Part shown: in pieces, positions 12,192 to 19,872 of the stretch
Layout of the letters: every line of letters starts with the position of its first letter
How positions within the stretch are numbered: position 1 is the stretch's first letter
NCBI RefSeq assembly: GCF_014931605.1
Contig: NZ_CP053382.1
Coordinates: forward strand, 558,001 to 622,000
From: Halomonas sp. MCCC 1A13316
GTDB taxonomy: Bacteria; Pseudomonadota; Gammaproteobacteria; Pseudomonadales; Halomonadaceae
Length of the DNA: 64,000 bases
Direction: 5' to 3'
The notes under the pieces: model-generated
The model's database searches: none
What the model was told of the DNA's origin: nothing
The model's input: the letters and a program-made list of their open reading frames with translations, nothing else
Position numbers and translations under genes: made by a program

Positions 12192-13493
12192 ATGTCCCTG
12201 CAAGCGACCATCGACGACGCCCTGGCGGAGACCCCGCCGGGGCGTGTCGTCTGGGTTGCGCTCTCCGGCGGGCTGGATTCGAGCCTGCTGCTGACTCTCG
12301 CCGCCGAGGCGTGCCGCCGACATCCGCGTCCGCTGCATGCACTGCATGTCCACCACGGGCTGCAACCTGCCGCCGCCGACTTCGAGACTCACTGCCGCCG
12401 GCTCGCCTCGCGACTGGGCGTGCCGCTGTTCGTCGAACGCGTGGCGGTCGACCGCCACGCCGGGCTGGGGCTGGAAGGGGCGGCTCGGCGGGCACGCTAC
12501 GGCGCCTTTTTCCGGCGCGTGGCGCCGGGCGAGACGCTGTGGCTGGCCCAGCACCGTGACGATCAGGCCGAGACCCTCCTGTTGGCCGCTCTGCGCGGCA
12601 GCGGGGTGCGTGGCCTGGCAGGCATGCCGCCAGGCCGTGAATGGCAGGGAAGGCGCCTCGAGCGCCCGCTGCTCGCCCGCTCGCGGAACGAACTCGAGGC
12701 CGAGGCCGAACAATCCGGACTCGACTGGATCGACGATCCCTCCAACGCCGACGAGACGCTCGACCGCAATTTCCTGCGGCACTCGGTGATACCGCTGCTG
12801 GCACAACGTTGGCCGCATGCGGCCGAGGCATTGGCGAGCAGCGCCCGCTGCGCCGCCGAGGCCGATGCGCTGATCGAAGCGTTCGCCACAAGCGACCTGG
12901 CCATCCTCGGCGGCGATCCTGCCCGCGTGCCGCTGGCGGGGCTCGTGGCACTTGCGCCGGAACGCCAACGTTCTCTGGTTCGCCATGTCTGTCACCGGCT
13001 GGGGCTGACGATGCCGCCGTCGGCGCGTCTCGCAAGCCTGCTGGCCCAGCTCGAGGCGCGTCCGGACGCCCGGGTGCGGGTCGACTGGGGGGATGCCGAG
13101 GCACGGGTATGGCGCGGCGACCTCTATCTGCGGCCGAAGAGCGCAGACATGGCATCGGATTGGCGTGCTGAGTGGAATGGCATGGCACCGTTGCCATTGC
13201 CCTGGGGGGGGCTGCAGGCTGCATTGGCTCCGGCCGACGGTCGCCCGGTGGCGCTGACCCTGACGGCACGGCAAGGAGGGGAGCGGCTGCGTCTGGCGGG
13301 GCGGGGAGGGCGCGATCTAAAGCGTCTGTTGCAGGAGATGAGCGTGCCGCCCTGGGAGCGCGAGCGGCTGCTGGTGGCCTGGTGCGACGGTACGCCCGTT
13401 GCGGCGTTTCAGCCCGACTCGGCACGCTGGTTGGCGGTGGCCGAAGGGTGGCGAGCTTCGGTTGCGAGGAGTGAGGCCTCAGTGCTGGCGTGA
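12192..13493 (+). CDS. tilS: tRNA(Ile)-lysidine synthetase TilS
   Basis: TilS attaches lysine to C34 of the CAU-anticodon tRNA-Ile, changing its codon reading from AUG to AUA; it is normally essential. The 433-residue protein has the ATP-pyrophosphatase P-loop VALSGGLDSSLLL (about residues 21-33), then HVHHGLQP and the QHRDDQAETLLL segment. The linker domain and the C-terminal tRNA-binding domain with RQGGERLRL and DLKRLLQEM follow. A GGAGG ribosome site precedes the ATG. Its 3' end overlaps the convergent ppx gene by 15 bp. Confidence 0.96.
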   Translation: MSLQATIDDALAETPPGRVVWVALSGGLDSSLLLTLAAEACRRHPRPLHALHVHHGLQPAAADFETHCRRLASRLGVPLFVERVAVDRHAGLGLEGAARRARYGAFFRRVAPGETLWLAQHRDDQAETLLLAALRGSGVRGLAGMPPGREWQGRRLERPLLARSRNELEAEAEQSGLDWIDDPSNADETLDRNFLRHSVIPLLAQRWPHAAEALASSARCAAEADALIEAFATSDLAILGGDPARVPLAGLVALAPERQRSLVRHVCHRLGLTMPPSARLASLLAQLEARPDARVRVDWGDAEARVWRGDLYLRPKSADMASDWRAEWNGMAPLPLPWGGLQAALAPADGRPVALTLTARQGGERLRLAGRGGRDLKRLLQEMSVPPWERERLLVAWCDGTPVAAFQPDSARWLAVAEGWRASVARSEASVLA

Positions 13494-14453
13494 GATATCG
13501 CGGGCCAGCATGTCGTGCAGCACGCCTTCGCGCAGCGCGCCGTCGGCATAGCGCATCGTGGTCAGCTCGAGGGCTTCGAAAATCGCTCCGAGAATTGCCA
13601 CGCCGGCGGGAAAGATACGCGCGCGGTCGGGCTTGAGCCCCTCCAGGGCGACCCGATCGAGATGTCCGCATTCGATCAACCGCTGACGCAGCTCCAGCAA
13701 GCCACTCCGGCTGATCTCACAGGGTGTGCCACCACTGGCGGCAAGCACCGAGGCGGCCGCCTTTATGGTGCCGCTGGAGCCCAGTGCCTCGTCCCAGCCC
13801 AGTTCGCTGTAACTCACCCGGAGTGACGCAAGCTGTGCCAGAACGTCCGCTTCGGCCTGGCCCATGCGCGCTTCGCTCAGTTGGCCATCGGCAAAATGGC
13901 GCTGGGTATGAGTGACGCAACCGATGTCGAGGCTCTCCAGCTTCAGCGGTTTCAATTTCTCGCCGACGATGAACTCGGTGGAGCCACCGCCGATATCCAC
14001 GACCAGGCGACGGCCGTTCTCGGCCAAGGTATGGGCCGCGCCCAGGTAGATCAGGCGGGCTTCCTCGTGCCCGGGGATCACCTCGATACGACAGCCCAGC
14101 AATGCTTCGGCACGCTCAATGAAAGTTTGACGATTGCGAGCTGTACGCAGCGCGCTGGTGCCCACCACGCGCAGGCGCTCGGCAACCACGCCTTCCAGCA
14201 GGGGGGCGAAGCGGGAGAGACACGCCATGGCGCGCTGCATCGAGGCTTCGTCCAGATGGTTGGCGGCATCCAGGCCGGCGGCCAGTTGTACCTTCTCGCC
14301 CAGTCGGGCTACGACCTCGAGCCGATCGTCCCGGTAATGCGCCACCAGCAGATGAAAGCTGTTGGAACCCAGATCGATCGCGGCCAGGCGTTGTTCCTGT
14401 TGCACACTGGAGGCGTCGCTGGCGAGGTTGGGCCGTTCCGTGGGTGAGTTCAT
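13479..14453 (-). CDS. ppx: Ppx/GppA-family exopolyphosphatase, short form
   Basis: This enzyme is predicted to hydrolyse polyphosphate ends or pppGpp. I start it at ATG 14453 (MNSPTERPN), giving 324 residues. The actin-like ATPase folds are visible: phosphate-1 loop AAIDLGSNSFHLLVA (about residue 25), AHTLAENGRRLVVDIGGGSTEF with the phosphate-2 loop, and GSSGTIKAAASVLA. It ends just after the MRYADGALREGVLHDML motif. It therefore lacks the roughly 180-residue C-terminal HD-like domain of E. coli Ppx and GppA, and is like the short two-domain forms. Which of the two substrates it prefers cannot be told from sequence. Confidence 0.85.
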   Translation of the reverse strand: MNSPTERPNLASDASSVQQEQRLAAIDLGSNSFHLLVAHYRDDRLEVVARLGEKVQLAAGLDAANHLDEASMQRAMACLSRFAPLLEGVVAERLRVVGTSALRTARNRQTFIERAEALLGCRIEVIPGHEEARLIYLGAAHTLAENGRRLVVDIGGGSTEFIVGEKLKPLKLESLDIGCVTHTQRHFADGQLSEARMGQAEADVLAQLASLRVSYSELGWDEALGSSGTIKAAASVLAASGGTPCEISRSGLLELRQRLIECGHLDRVALEGLKPDRARIFPAGVAILGAIFEALELTTMRYADGALREGVLHDMLARDISRQH

Positions 14454-14899
14454 CGAAGCATCCTGATAGCGAATGGCTAAAGGGTGCGGCGACTCACGGA
14501 GCGTGTCAATCGCACAAGGTTTATCTACGGGGTTGCGTTCCTCGCCGGCCTTGACTAACATCGGGTCGTTCGCCTGTTCCGAATGCTTTCCGACCGCGTC
14601 GCGGTCAACATCAAGTCGTCAGACAGCCCCTTCTTGTCGCTCGTTGTCATGTGCCGTAGCCATGGTGGCACCTGAAACGCACCAGGCGATGAACTCAGGT
14701 GACAAAGAAGCGCTGCTCCCTCGAACACGATACCGTGCGACGATCCCTTCGCAGAGTGGTCGTACAGCCACGAGCATCGCTCATGAGCGGCAGCTCTCCC
14801 GGGCTCTGAACGCACTCAAGCGGCGCACCGTTCTTTTTTCGCACCACTCCCACGGCCGCCGTGCCGCCACGCTGACATGAGCAAATTCCGAACGCACCG
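14454..14899. other. 446-bp divergent ppx/rho intergenic region, no gene seen
   Basis: Short open frames on both strands have no recognisable protein features and no convincing ribosome sites. In many gammaproteobacteria trxA sits here, directly upstream of rho. No CGPC thioredoxin motif is encoded in this interval. The region must carry the divergent promoters of ppx and rho and a long rho leader. Confidence 0.5.
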
Positions 14900-16159
14900 A
14901 TGAATCTTACCGAACTCAAGCAAAAATCCGTGCCGGACCTTCTGGAGATCGCCCGTGAAATGGGCATCGACAACCTGGCCCGCTCGCGCAAGCAGGACAT
15001 CATCTTCGCCATCCTCAAGAAGCACGCCAAGAGCGGCGAGGACATCTACGGCGATGGTGTACTGGAAATCCTCCAGGACGGCTTCGGCTTCCTGCGCAGT
15101 GCCGACAGCTCCTACCTGGCCGGCCCCGACGACATCTACGTCTCACCGTCGCAGATACGTCGCTTCAATCTGCGCAAGGGCGATTCGATTTCCGGCAAGA
15201 TTCGTCCGCCGAAGGAAGGGGAGCGCTACTTCGCGCTGCTCAAGGTCAGCCAGATCAACTTCGACAAGCCGGAAAACGCCAAGCACAAGATCCTGTTCGA
15301 GAACCTCACGCCGCTGTTCCCCCAGGAGCGGCTTCGCATGGAGATCGGCAACGGTTCCACCGAGGATCTCACCGCACGCATCATCGATCTCACCGCACCC
15401 ATCGGCAAGGGCCAGCGCGGCCTGATCGTCTCGCCGCCCAAGGCGGGCAAGACGCTGATGCTGCAGAACATCGCCACCTCGATCACGCGCAACAATCCCG
15501 AGTGCCACTTGATCGTGCTGTTGATCGACGAACGCCCGGAAGAAGTGACCGAGATGTCGCGCACCGTGCGCGGCGAGGTGGTCGCCTCGACCTTCGACGA
15601 GCCGCCGGCACGCCACGTGCAGGTCGCCGAGATGGTCATCGAGAAGGCCAAGCGCCTGGTCGAGCACAAGAAGGACGTGGTGATCCTGCTCGACTCCATT
15701 ACCCGCCTGGCACGCGCCTACAACACCGTGGTGCCGAGCTCCGGCAAGGTTCTCACCGGCGGTGTCGACGCCCACGCCCTGGAAAAGCCCAAGCGCTTCT
15801 TCGGTGCCGCACGTAACATTGAGGAAGGCGGCAGCCTGACCATCATCGCCACCGCGCTGGTCGATACCGGCTCGAAGATGGACGAGGTGATCTTCGAGGA
15901 GTTCAAGGGCACCGGCAACATGGAAGCCCACCTGGACCGCAAGCTCGCCGAGCGACGCGTCTATCCGGCCCTCAACATTCGCCGTTCGGGCACCCGTCGC
16001 GAGGACCTGATCGCCTCCGAGGACGAGATGCAGCGCATGTGGATCCTGCGCAAGCTGCTCAACCCGATGGACGACACCGCGGCGACGGAATTCCTCATCG
16101 ACCGCTTGAAAGATACCAAGACGAACCTGGAATTCTTCGAGGCAATGAAGCGCCGCTAG
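14900..16159 (+). CDS. rho: Transcription termination factor Rho
   Basis: Rho is the hexameric RNA helicase that terminates transcription at C-rich unstructured RNA. The 419-residue product begins [20 protein letters not shown]. The N-terminal helical domain is followed by the cold-shock-like RNA-binding domain ([17 protein letters not shown], about residues 51-67). The ATPase core has Walker [10 protein letters not shown] (about residues 177-185), Walker [17 protein letters not shown] with the following Q/R loops, and the C-terminal RRSGTRRED segment. Length and motifs are canonical. Confidence 0.98.
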   Translation: MNLTELKQKSVPDLLEIAREMGIDNLARSRKQDIIFAILKKHAKSGEDIYGDGVLEILQDGFGFLRSADSSYLAGPDDIYVSPSQIRRFNLRKGDSISGKIRPPKEGERYFALLKVSQINFDKPENAKHKILFENLTPLFPQERLRMEIGNGSTEDLTARIIDLTAPIGKGQRGLIVSPPKAGKTLMLQNIATSITRNNPECHLIVLLIDERPEEVTEMSRTVRGEVVASTFDEPPARHVQVAEMVIEKAKRLVEHKKDVVILLDSITRLARAYNTVVPSSGKVLTGGVDAHALEKPKRFFGAARNIEEGGSLTIIATALVDTGSKMDEVIFEEFKGTGNMEAHLDRKLAERRVYPALNIRRSGTRREDLIASEDEMQRMWILRKLLNPMDDTAATEFLIDRLKDTKTNLEFFEAMKRR

Positions 16160-16178
16160 ACAGGATCGGGCGGTGCGC

Positions 16179-16207
16179 AAAGGGGCGGCATGCTATGCTG
16201 CCCCTTT
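16179..16207 (+). terminator. Hairpin downstream of rho
   Basis: AAAGGGGC (16179-16186) pairs with GCCCCTTT (16200-16207), and an inner GCAT/ATGC pair with a three-base loop extends the stem to about 13 bp including one G-U. The 3' side is T-poor, so it may be a weak terminator or leave read-through into ubiD. Confidence 0.5.
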
Positions 16208-16232
16208 CGTCGTTCCGGAAACGGGAAATCGA

Positions 16233-17732
16233 ATGAAGTACAATGACCTGCGCGACTTCATGAAGGCCCTGGAGGCCCAGGGCGAGCTGATACGCGTGAG
16301 CGCCGAGGTGGACCCCTATCTCGAGATCACCGAGATATGCGATCGCACCTTGCGCGCCGGCGGCCCGGCGCTGCTGTTCGAGAACGTCAAAGGCCACGAC
16401 ATGCCGCTGCTGGGTAATCTGTTCGGCACGCCGAAGCGGGTCGCCATGGGCATGGGCCAGGACTCGGTCTCGGCTTTGCGCGAGGTAGGCGAGCTGCTCG
16501 CCTTCCTCAAGGAGCCCGAACCGCCCAAGGGCTTCCGTGACGCCTGGGACAGGTTGCCGATCTTCAAGCAGGTGATGAGCATGGGACCGAAGACGGTGCG
16601 CTCGGCGCCGGTGCAGCAGGTAGTGCTCGAAGGCGACGACGTCGACCTCGACCGCCTGCCGATCCAGCACTGCTGGCCGGGCGATGCCGCCCCGCTGATC
16701 ACCTGGCCGCTGGTAGTGACCCGCGGGCCGCACAAGAAGCGCCAGAACCTGGGGATCTACCGCCAGCAGAAGCTTTCCAAAAACCGCCTGATCATGCGCT
16801 GGCTGTCCCATCGCGGCGGCGCGCTCGACTTCCAGGAGTCTCAGCAGACGAACCCGGGGGAGCCGTTCCCGGTGGCGGTGGCGCTGGGTGCCGACCCGGC
16901 CACCATCCTCGGCGCGGTGACTCCGGTGCCGGATTCGCTCTCCGAGTACGCCTTCGCCGGCCTCCTGCGCGGCTCGCGCACCGAGCTGGTCAAGTGCGGG
17001 CATGCCGATCTCGAGGTGCCGGCCTCGGCCGAGATCATCCTCGAAGGCTTCATCTATCCCGACGATATGGCTCCGGAAGGACCCTACGGCGATCATACCG
17101 GCTACTACAACGAGGTCGACGAGTTCCCGGTATTCACCGTGACGCGCATGACCATGCGCCGCGACGCCATCTATCACTCGACTTACACCGGGCGGCCGCC
17201 CGACGAGCCGGCGATACTGGGCCTCGCGCTCAATGAAGTGTTCGTGCCTATCCTGCGCAAGCAGTTTCCCGAGATCGTCGACTTCTACCTGCCGCCGGAG
17301 GGTTGCTCCTACCGCATGGCGGTGGTGACCATGAGGAAGCAGTACCCGGGACACGCCAAGCGCGTGATGATGGGTGTGTGGAGCTTCCTGCGCCAGTTCA
17401 TGTACACCAAGTTCGTGGTGGTGCTCGACGACGACGTCGACGCCCGCGACTGGAAGGACGTGATCTGGGCCATTACTACCCGCATGGATCCGGCTCGGGA
17501 TACCGTGCTGGTCGAGAATACGCCCATCGACTATCTCGACTTTGCCTCGCCGGTGGCAGGGCTGGGCTCTAAGATGGGGCTGGACGCCACCAGCAAGTGG
17601 CCCGGCGAAACCGACCGGGAATGGGGCACGCCCATCGTCATGGACGAGGCCGTCAAGGCCCGCGTCAGCGAGCGCTGGAACGAACTGGGCATCAGCCTCC
17701 CCCCTCACCCTGACGACAAGAGGCTTGCATGA
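16233..17732 (+). CDS. ubiD: 4-hydroxy-3-polyprenylbenzoate decarboxylase UbiD
   Basis: UbiD removes the carboxyl group of the polyprenyl hydroxybenzoate intermediate in ubiquinone synthesis, using prenylated FMN supplied by UbiX (not in this window). The 499-residue protein starts [20 protein letters not shown], the family N-terminus. Conserved regions include [32 protein letters not shown] and the catalytic-site [15 protein letters not shown] containing essential Glu/Asp residues. The ATG 16233 is preferred over an upstream in-frame start at 16173 near the rho stop. It overlaps the next gene by 4 bases. Confidence 0.97.
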   Translation: MKYNDLRDFMKALEAQGELIRVSAEVDPYLEITEICDRTLRAGGPALLFENVKGHDMPLLGNLFGTPKRVAMGMGQDSVSALREVGELLAFLKEPEPPKGFRDAWDRLPIFKQVMSMGPKTVRSAPVQQVVLEGDDVDLDRLPIQHCWPGDAAPLITWPLVVTRGPHKKRQNLGIYRQQKLSKNRLIMRWLSHRGGALDFQESQQTNPGEPFPVAVALGADPATILGAVTPVPDSLSEYAFAGLLRGSRTELVKCGHADLEVPASAEIILEGFIYPDDMAPEGPYGDHTGYYNEVDEFPVFTVTRMTMRRDAIYHSTYTGRPPDEPAILGLALNEVFVPILRKQFPEIVDFYLPPEGCSYRMAVVTMRKQYPGHAKRVMMGVWSFLRQFMYTKFVVVLDDDVDARDWKDVIWAITTRMDPARDTVLVENTPIDYLDFASPVAGLGSKMGLDATSKWPGETDREWGTPIVMDEAVKARVSERWNELGISLPPHPDDKRLA

Positions 17733-18508
17733 CCCCGAGGACCCTGACCTGCCAGGTAACGGCGGTGGAGGACCTGACCCCCGACGTGTTCCGCGTGCAC
17801 CTGGAGGGGCGCGCCGAGGCCATGGCCCACGATCCGGGCCAGTATCTCGAGCTGAAGCTGGACGACGACGTTTGGGTGCCTTTCTCCATTGCCAGTGCCC
17901 ATACCGGTGACGGCACCCTGGAGCTGCACATTCAGCATTGGCCGGAGCGTGAGAACTCCGCCCGTCTGCGCGAGCTGATCGTGGTGGCGCATCACCTCAC
18001 GGTACGCCTGCCGGGAGGTGACTGCGTACTGGATTCGTCCAGCCGGCGGCCGCTGCTGCTGGTCGCGGCCGGCACCGGCTTCGCCCAGATGAAGGCGATC
18101 GTCGAGGCCTCGCTGCATGAGGCGCCGGAGCGGCCCATCGAGCTGTGGTGGGCGTCCCGCGAGCGGCGCGACCTCTATCTGGAGAGCCTGCCGCAGGAGT
18201 GGGCCGAGCAGCATGACAACGTGCGCTTCCATGTGGTTACCGAGGTGGCGCCGGAGCCCCCGGTCACCGGTGTGCGGGTCGAGGGGCATCATGGCCGCAT
18301 CGACCAGGCGTTGGCCGCCGCGCTCGACGACGTCAGTGGCCATGATGTCTATCTCTCCGGCTCGCCGGGCATGGTCTATGCCTGCGTCGACGTATTGGCC
18401 TCGTTGGGCCTCGAGCCATCGCGGGTCTTTTCCGACGTCTTCGCTTACGCTCCACGTCAGCCGCTGGTGCCAACCGCCGGCGTGTTGCGTCGGGGAAGTG
18501 CCGGATGA
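17729..18508 (+). CDS. fre: NAD(P)H-flavin reductase, Fre-like
   Basis: This 259-residue ferredoxin-NADP-reductase-fold protein probably reduces free flavins with NAD(P)H, or passes electrons to a partner oxygenase. The N-terminal flavin-binding barrel carries the PGQYLELKL strand and the PFSIAS motif (residues about 51-56). The NAD-binding domain has [15 protein letters not shown]. The residue before PFS is Val, whereas E. coli Fre has Arg there. The C-terminus includes SGSPGMVYA and FSDVFAY. It is translationally coupled to ubiD (ATGA) and overlaps folM. Pairing of ubiD with fre-type genes is known from other gammaproteobacteria. Confidence 0.85.
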   Translation: MTPRTLTCQVTAVEDLTPDVFRVHLEGRAEAMAHDPGQYLELKLDDDVWVPFSIASAHTGDGTLELHIQHWPERENSARLRELIVVAHHLTVRLPGGDCVLDSSSRRPLLLVAAGTGFAQMKAIVEASLHEAPERPIELWWASRERRDLYLESLPQEWAEQHDNVRFHVVTEVAPEPPVTGVRVEGHHGRIDQALAAALDDVSGHDVYLSGSPGMVYACVDVLASLGLEPSRVFSDVFAYAPRQPLVPTAGVLRRGSAG

Positions 18509-19218
18509 GCGCCGCGCCGATCCTAATCACCGGTGGTGCCCAGCGTCTGGGGCGCCACTGTGCCGAGCGATTGATCGACGACGGCCACCCGGTGATCATC
18601 AGCTACCGCCGCGAGCGTCCCGAACTCGAGGCGCTGCGGGGCCGTGGCATCGTCACCCTGCAGGCGGATTTCGCCACCGAAGCGGGCATTCTCGATTTCA
18701 TAACTCGGCTCAAGGCCGAGACGACGAGGCTCAGGGCCATCGTGCACAACGCTGGCGACTGGGTGGCAGACAGCGCGGGTGATGATGCCGGTGCCGATTT
18801 CGAGCGCCTGTTCCGCGTGCACATGCTGGCGCCCTACCTGATCAACCTGCACTGTCGCGAACTGCTCGACGCCTGCGGCGAGCCCCAGCGCGACATCGTG
18901 CACATGACCGACTACGTGGCCCGGAAGGGCTCGAGAAGGCATGCCGCCTATGCCGCCACCAAGGCCGGGCTCGAGAACCTGACGCTCTCGTTCGCGGCCA
19001 TGTATGCGCCGGCGATCCAGGTCAATGCCATCGCGCCGGCCTTGATCATGCTGAGCGAGAATGATGATGCGGACTACGCCGAGCAGGCCAGGGCCAAGTC
19101 GGCGATGGGCACGGTCCCGGGGCCGGGCGTGATCTATCAGAGCCTTCGCTACCTGCTCGACAATCGCTACGTCACCGGGATCACGCTGCCGGTCGATGGC
19201 GGACGCCACCTCCGCTAG
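18505..19218 (+). CDS. folM: Dihydromonapterin reductase FolM, SDR family
   Basis: FolM is a short-chain dehydrogenase that reduces dihydromonapterin (and weakly dihydrofolate) with NADPH. The 237-residue protein has the nucleotide-binding motif TGGAQRLG (about residues 10-17), HNAGDW, the catalytic Tyr and Lys in AAYAATKAGLENL and the closing VDGGRHLR. The TGGAQRLG/HNAGDW combination is typical of FolM rather than FabG. It overlaps fre by 4 bases, so ubiD-fre-folM form one operon. FolM is the best match, but other pteridine reductase-like SDRs are possible. Confidence 0.83.
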   Translation: MSAAPILITGGAQRLGRHCAERLIDDGHPVIISYRRERPELEALRGRGIVTLQADFATEAGILDFITRLKAETTRLRAIVHNAGDWVADSAGDDAGADFERLFRVHMLAPYLINLHCRELLDACGEPQRDIVHMTDYVARKGSRRHAAYAATKAGLENLTLSFAAMYAPAIQVNAIAPALIMLSENDDADYAEQARAKSAMGTVPGPGVIYQSLRYLLDNRYVTGITLPVDGGRHLR

Positions 19219-19259
19219 AATACGCTTTCCCACTGACAATTCGAGAACGAGGAGCCAAC

Positions 19260-19385
19260 ATGGCGAACGACCATGACTTCAAGGATGACAGCGGCCTGCT
19301 GTCGATAGTGCTGGGCCTGGTGGTGTTGGTCAGCATGAGCGCACTGCCGGCCACGATCGGCTGGTACCAGGTAGTCACGGGCTGA
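19260..19385 (+). CDS. 41-residue predicted single-span membrane microprotein
   Basis: An ATG with a good ribosome site (GAGGAG at 19250-19254) opens a 41-codon frame: an acidic head (MANDHDFKDDSG), one hydrophobic segment (about residues 13-32) and a short tail ending WYQVVTG. It lies 41 bp after folM in the same direction. It ends before the aromatic leader region of DAHP synthase. I recognise no family. The evidence is the ribosome site, the amphipathic composition and the context. Confidence 0.55.
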   Translation: MANDHDFKDDSGLLSIVLGLVVLVSMSALPATIGWYQVVTG

Positions 19386-19394
19386 CGGCCACGC

Positions 19395-19423
19395 TTGCCA
19401 AGCCTGCCGCGATCCGGCACGAT
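19395..19423 (+). promoter_or_regulatory. Candidate promoter of the DAHP synthase leader RNA
   Basis: TTGCCA (19395-19400), a 17-bp spacer and CACGAT (19418-19423) give a moderate match with ideal spacing. Predicted start is near 19430, about 19 bases before the first leader-peptide ATG. Confidence 0.4.
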
Positions 19424-19448
19424 GAAGGCTGAACATCGGGAGAGCACC

Positions 19449-19580
19449 ATGACACCGACCACCCATCGATACGCCAATGCCTGTCACCGTGCTATGAGCG
19501 CGGTGTCGGCGCGTCATGTCGGCTTCGGCGGTCAGTACTGGTATTGGTTTAGTGCCGGTGTGCCCGTGGCCGGGTCCTGA
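19449..19580 (+). CDS. Leader peptide 1 of DAHP synthase, with QYWYWF run
   Basis: A 43-codon frame preceded by GGGAG encodes a peptide with five consecutive aromatic codons: Tyr-Trp-Tyr-Trp-Phe at residues 30-34 (19536-19550). This composition is expected for a ribosome-stalling attenuator leader sensing charged tRNA-Trp, tRNA-Tyr and tRNA-Phe. It is followed 46 bases later by a strong intrinsic terminator. Segment 19568-19574 (GGCCGGG), just after the aromatic codons, can pair with the terminator 5' arm (19632-19638, with one G-U). A ribosome stalled on the aromatic codons would leave that antiterminator free, while one at the stop codon would cover it. Confidence 0.75.
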   Translation: MTPTTHRYANACHRAMSAVSARHVGFGGQYWYWFSAGVPVAGS

Positions 19581-19626
19581 GCCAGGACAGCTACGCAGGC
19601 ACACCCTAAACGGGTTGCCTCCCCAG

Positions 19627-19660
19627 AAACCCCCGGTCGGCAACCCCGACCGGGGGTTTT
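19627..19660 (+). terminator. Attenuator terminator after leader peptide 1
   Basis: A perfect 14-bp stem (19627-19640 with 19646-19659, loop CAACC) is followed by a short T run. Competing pairings are possible with 19568-19574 and with GGGTTGCC (19612-19619 with 19639-19646), consistent with an attenuation switch. Confidence 0.8.
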
Positions 19661-19701
19661 GCGTTGTAAAACCCCTATAATTCAACCAGAGGAGACGTAC
19701 C

Positions 19702-19866
19702 ATGACCGCACGCCGCGCCACTTTCGCCGCTCAAGCCCGTCACGACTATTATGGCTGGTGCTATGGCTGGCGATTTAGCGCCGCGCGGTCGGTCCAGTGC
19801 GCCACCTCCGACCGTGAGATCACCGGTGGCACGACGACACGATGTTTACCGATCTCACGGAGTTGA
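19702..19866 (+). CDS. Leader peptide 2 of DAHP synthase, with YYGWCYGWRF run
   Basis: A second frame of 54 codons with an AGAGGAG ribosome site encodes Tyr-Tyr-Gly-Trp-Cys-Tyr-Gly-Trp-Arg-Phe at residues 16-25: six aromatic codons in ten. It ends at 19866, six bases before the DAHP synthase ATG, so its translation probably affects initiation there. A hairpin inside its 3' part (19812-19860) covers the start of the DAHP synthase ribosome site. It is distinct in sequence from leader 1, so it is not a simple duplication. Confidence 0.7.
   Translation: MTARRATFAAQARHDYYGWCYGWRFSAARSVQCATSDREITGGTTTRCLPISRS
19812..19860 (+). promoter_or_regulatory. Hairpin that can mask the DAHP synthase ribosome site
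   Basis: CCGTGAGATC (19812-19821) and GATCTCACGG (19851-19860) are perfect 10-base complements. The 3' arm runs into the CGGAG ribosome site at 19858-19862. A competing stem CGGTCGG/CCGACCG (19786-19792 with 19808-19814) overlaps the 5' arm. This suggests translational control coupled to leader 2. Confidence 0.6.
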
Positions 19867-19872
19867 TACTGC

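Noticed and set aside
14473..14880. Open frame between ppx and rho as a possible trxA or new gene
   Set aside because: No thioredoxin motif, no ribosome site, and atypical composition; competing frames exist on the other strand.
19676..19681. Perfect TATAAT as a second promoter before leader peptide 2
   Set aside because: No acceptable -35 element at 16-18 bp and no extended -10; kept only as a possibility.
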